A stretch of 64,000 nt of DNA from Niebla homalea (taxonomy: Eukaryota > Ascomycota > Lecanoromycetes > Lecanorales > Ramalinaceae): positions 1-64,000 of the forward strand of contig JAHGAU010000035.1 in assembly GCA_019925105.1 (NCBI GenBank), written 5' to 3'. The notes under the pieces were generated by a model that did not search any database, had not been told where the DNA came from, and saw nothing but the letters and a program-made list of their open reading frames with translations. Positions 61,156 to 64,000 of this stretch are shown here, one piece after another; within the stretch, counting starts at the first letter, position 1, and the number at the start of each line of letters is the position of its first letter. The position numbers and the translations under genes were made by a program.

Positions 61156-63018
61156 ATGCATAAGCTCAAAATGCCCACCATCACCTCCCCCTTCCTCCAC
61201 CCCGGGCCCCTCACCACCCCTTCCACCCTTTCGATCCTCCACCTGAAACGCGATCTCCTCCTTCCCACGGTCCTCCTCCCTCCCTCGGCCCCCACAGACG
61301 GCTATGCCGAGGGTCCCGTGACCAACACCCGCTTCGGCTCCTTTCCACACAGCACCCTCATCGACATCCCGTGGGGCAGCCAGGTCCGGGCCAGCGCGGT
61401 CGATACCGGGTCTCGGGGTCGAAAGCGGAAACGGTCGCCCGCGCCGTCCGAGATGGAAGAGCAGCAGGAAGCTGAGGAGAACACCGCCGTCATCAGGCAG
61501 CTCAAGGTTGAGGAGGCTGAAGCCGCCCCGAACATCAAGAAGTCCAAGACGCATCGGGGGGGCAAATCGGCTCAGAAGAGGGAGGAGCAAAAGCAAGAGC
61601 AAGGGCCGAGCGGATTCATCCACGTTCTGCCGCCGACGCCGGAGAGCTGGACGTTGGGATTGCCGCACCGGACCCAGGTGGTATACACGCCGGATTACTC
61701 GTATATCCTGCATAAACTGCGGGTGAGGCCCGGCACGAGGCTCATCGAGGCCGGGGCGGGGAGTGGGAGTTTCACGCACGCGGCTGCGAGGGCGGTGTTC
61801 GGACCTGCTGCCTCCTCTACATCGACGTCTACATCTACATCTCCCTTCTCGACTTCTCCATCCACGAGTCACCTGAAAGCAGATGATGGTGGTGGTGGTG
61901 GTGGTGTTGACGCCACAATCCCAACCACGGCCGGCGCAGGCCAATCAGAGGAAAATGACGATGTTGATGAGATACTCGATTGGGGCAAAGTCCACTCATA
62001 CGAGTTCCACGCGCCGCGGCACGAGAAACTCGCCCGCGAGATCCACGCGCACGGGCTCTCGGACACGGTCACGCTGCACCTGCGCGACGTGTGCGCCTCG
62101 GGCTTCCAGCAGCAGCAGCAGGGCACCGACTCCGCCTCCGCCTCCGCCATCTTCCTCGACCTGCCCGCGCCCTGGCTCGCCCTGCCGCACCTGACGCGCG
62201 CCGCGCGGCCCTCCTCCCCGCTCGATCCCACACGCGCGGCACGGATCTGCACCTTCAGCCCCTGCGTCGAGCAGGTCGACCGCACCATCTCGGCCCTCCG
62301 GAAGCTCGGCTGGGTGGACATCGAGATGACCGCGGTGGCGGCCCGCAGGATCGAGGTGCGGCGCGAGAAAGTCGGGGTCGGGTTTGCGGGGAGGAGGGGG
62401 GAGAGGGGGATCAGTGGGCACCCTTGCGATGTGGGGGAAGCGGTGGGGAGGGGCCGGGAGGTGGAGCAACGGGGGAGGAAGTATCATGAGAGGATGGCGG
62501 AGAAGGGGAGGAGGGAAGAAGAAGAGGAGGAGGAGGAGGAAGAAGAAGCTGGTGGTGAACAACCCAAAGCAGGGGAAGCAATGACAACGAAAGGAGATGT
62601 CAAGGTACCCGCATACAAGGAAGGAAAACTGGTCACGAGGAGTGAGACCGAGATCAAGGAGCACACGAGTTATCTCGTGTTTGCGGTTTTGCCCATGGCG
62701 TGGACCGAGGAGGATGAGACCAGGGCTGCCGAGAAGGCTGCGCGGATGGGCAAGGAGGCGGGTGAGGCGAGGGAGATGAGTAGGGCGATGGGGAAGAAGG
62801 CCAGGAAGCGGGCTGCTGCCAAGGAAGCCGCCGAGGGGAGGAATAAGGGGGAGGGCGAGGCTGAAGCTGGCGGAGCTGCGGTGGAATTAGAGGGTGAGGG
62901 TGAGGGTGAGGGGGCCGGCCTTGGAGATGTCAAGTTGAAGGTCGAGCGAGATGGAGCGGCATCAGTGGATGAGGGAGGAGACGTCAAGATGGAGGAAGCG
63001 GAGCAAAGTCTTCCGTGA
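61156..63018 (+). CDS. TRM61: tRNA (adenine-N1-)-methyltransferase catalytic subunit, m1A58
   Basis: A single frame of 620 codons, with a second in-frame ATG at 61,171. The enzyme methylates A58 of tRNAs in a complex with the TRM6 subunit, in the nucleus. The S-adenosylmethionine-binding motif is LIEAGAGSGSFTHAAARAVF (about residues 195-214). It is preceded by VVYTPDYSYILHKLRVRPG and followed by the motif FLDLPAPWLALPHLTRA. Length is greater than usual for this family because of a charged insert near residues 85-145, a Ser/Thr/Gly-rich insert near 215-265 and long Glu/Lys-rich C-terminal stretches. These are low-complexity and probably disordered. It marks return to core genome. Confidence 0.9.
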   Translation: MHKLKMPTITSPFLHPGPLTTPSTLSILHLKRDLLLPTVLLPPSAPTDGYAEGPVTNTRFGSFPHSTLIDIPWGSQVRASAVDTGSRGRKRKRSPAPSEMEEQQEAEENTAVIRQLKVEEAEAAPNIKKSKTHRGGKSAQKREEQKQEQGPSGFIHVLPPTPESWTLGLPHRTQVVYTPDYSYILHKLRVRPGTRLIEAGAGSGSFTHAAARAVFGPAASSTSTSTSTSPFSTSPSTSHLKADDGGGGGGVDATIPTTAGAGQSEENDDVDEILDWGKVHSYEFHAPRHEKLAREIHAHGLSDTVTLHLRDVCASGFQQQQQGTDSASASAIFLDLPAPWLALPHLTRAARPSSPLDPTRAARICTFSPCVEQVDRTISALRKLGWVDIEMTAVAARRIEVRREKVGVGFAGRRGERGISGHPCDVGEAVGRGREVEQRGRKYHERMAEKGRREEEEEEEEEEEAGGEQPKAGEAMTTKGDVKVPAYKEGKLVTRSETEIKEHTSYLVFAVLPMAWTEEDETRAAEKAARMGKEAGEAREMSRAMGKKARKRAAAKEAAEGRNKGEGEAEAGGAAVELEGEGEGEGAGLGDVKLKVERDGAASVDEGGDVKMEEAEQSLP

Positions 63019-63176
63019 CAAGTGCGCGAGGAGACAAACCATAGCAATAGTAATACCCATTTCACAGACAGTCGAGAACATCAATGTTGGATATATTCAA
63101 GTCGAGCTTGAACCATGCTACTGGGTATTCATACACTGCCTCGCACGTCCACCCTTACAGCTCACCCGTAAGATCC
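63019..63176. terminator. Shared 3' region of convergent genes
   Basis: 158 bp between the stop codons of TRM61 and the convergent cysteinyl-tRNA synthetase gene. It must hold both polyadenylation regions. Confidence 0.4.
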
Positions 63177-64000
63177 TCAAGTAGTAGAGCCATGCTCCTT
63201 AACCCACGCCTCATGCGACCGTTTCTGCCTCTCCCACTCCTTCCTCAATTTCTTGACCCGACTCTTCGTCAGCTCCTCCCCCTTGGCGTCTTTCGTCGGC
63301 ACCCCATCGTCATCCCACGCCCCAAACTCCTCCGTCCGGAACATCTTTCTCTCACTCAATCTCCCTTTATCCGCCTTCGCCGCCGCCTCGGCTTCCCTCT
63401 CGGCTTTCGCTTTTAGTTTGGACGCTTCGCGCTCTTCTTTTTCCTGACGTGTGGCCAGCAATTCTTTGGTGACCAGCCGGATCAGGGCGGGGGTATCGCC
63501 GTCGCGGTCTTCAAGGTAGATGCCATGCAGCCAAAGGTCTGTGTCGCGGAGCGTGTCGCAGAGGGAGAGGGTGGATTTGGATAGATCGTATGATGAGGAG
63601 GATGTGCAAGCAAGGGCGGAAAGGCGTTGTTGGAAAGATTGAAGGACGTCGGCAAAGGGTTGGGGGGGATTTGATGATACAGGAAAGATGTCTTTGCTCG
63701 TTGCTATGGCGTCGTTGATGTCGTCTTGAGAAATACCGGAAGAGGATCGGGCTTTCTTGCGGAGGAGATCGCGGAGGTTGGATATTGCGGTCAAGCCGGG
63801 GCGGGCGGATTCAGGGATGTCGAGACCGGACCAGCCGATGTTAGGGTCTGAAGGGGTGGCGGTCTCGTTGAGGCCAAACATGTTTACCATCGAGGTGATC
63901 CATCTTGCAATATCGAAGGTCGTCTGGGATGTGGGCGGCGGTTCTGTGGCATTGTAGGCTGTGATGAGTTCGGAGATGGATCCCATGACGGCTGCCGTGT
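63177..64000 (-). CDS. Cysteinyl-tRNA synthetase, C-terminal part (partial)
   Basis: The frame ends at 63,177 and is open through the right edge of the window. The ATG at 63,986 is internal, since the codons before it read on (TAAV then MGSISELITAYN). The C-terminal portion has the pattern of eukaryotic class I cysteinyl-tRNA synthetases: LCDTLRDTDLWLHGIYLEDRDG, LIRLVTKELLATRQEKE, a Lys/Ala/Glu-rich helix, KMFRTEEFGAWDDDGVPTKD and KLRKEWERQKRSHEAW (the longest of these in shortened form). It charges tRNA-Cys in the cytosol and possibly the mitochondrion. The catalytic domain lies outside the window. Confidence 0.92.
   Translation of the reverse strand, partial: TAAVMGSISELITAYNATEPPPTSQTTFDIARWITSMVNMFGLNETATPSDPNIGWSGLDIPESARPGLTAISNLRDLLRKKARSSSGISQDDINDAIATSKDIFPVSSNPPQPFADVLQSFQQRLSALACTSSSSYDLSKSTLSLCDTLRDTDLWLHGIYLEDRDGDTPALIRLVTKELLATRQEKEEREASKLKAKAEREAEAAAKADKGRLSERKMFRTEEFGAWDDDGVPTKDAKGEELTKSRVKKLRKEWERQKRSHEAWVKEHGSTT

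Noticed and set aside
61153..62664. Long minus-strand open frames opposite TRM61
   Set aside because: They are low-complexity shadows of a GC-rich, Glu/Lys-rich coding sequence on the plus strand.

Overview
This window looks like the genome of a filamentous ascomycete (Pezizomycotina, probably Dothideomycetes). The evidence is short GT-AG introns of about 40-90 bp, fungal-only families (UstYa/DUF3328, SAT4-type membrane proteins, HET, PLAC8, GH5 mannanase), and long AT-rich blocks carrying the footprint of repeat-induced point mutation (RIP). Introns were placed by eye; most models close perfectly in phase.

Layout. 1-10,480 is a RIP-degraded, gene-free block with low-complexity tracts, a 12-bp minisatellite, a tRNA-like relic and a mutated coding relic. 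10,480-12,628 is an island of normal base composition holding two decayed gene pieces. 12,629-17,395 is a second RIP block: a transposon-like element followed head-to-tail by an internally deleted copy, the two differing almost only by C-to-T and G-to-A changes. 17,480-18,600 is a short-chain dehydrogenase pseudogene.

19,586-28,737 carries a secreted GH5 mannanase, a nine-exon cytochrome P450, a secreted protein of unknown function, a low-complexity conserved protein and a PLAC8-family gene. 30,490-40,461 is the most interesting part. It looks like a ribosomal-peptide (RiPP, dikaritin/ustiloxin-type) biosynthetic locus: a berberine-bridge-type FAD oxidase, a SAT4-type seven-helix membrane protein, two UstYa-family (DUF3328) oxidases, a secreted precursor with three 30-residue repeats separated by Lys-Arg Kex2 sites, and a second, secreted FAD oxidase. 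The precursor would be secreted, cut at KR by a Kex2-type protease and cross-linked at its Tyr/Trp-containing core by the UstYa-type enzymes; the FAD oxidases, and possibly a P450, are candidate tailoring enzymes.

42,630-46,818 is a decayed surface/adhesin-like repeat protein gene. 48,507-55,846 holds a secreted double-psi-barrel-like protein, a secreted protein of unknown function and a BAHD-type acyltransferase. 56,406-59,108 is a HET-domain pseudogene with two TAG stops that fit CAG-to-TAG changes. About 59,838-60,605 is a P450 fragment without its heme-binding end. The right edge returns to core genome: TRM61 (tRNA m1A58 methyltransferase) and the C-terminal part of cysteinyl-tRNA synthetase. 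The window therefore runs from a repeat block through accessory and biosynthetic genes with many pseudogenes to housekeeping genes.
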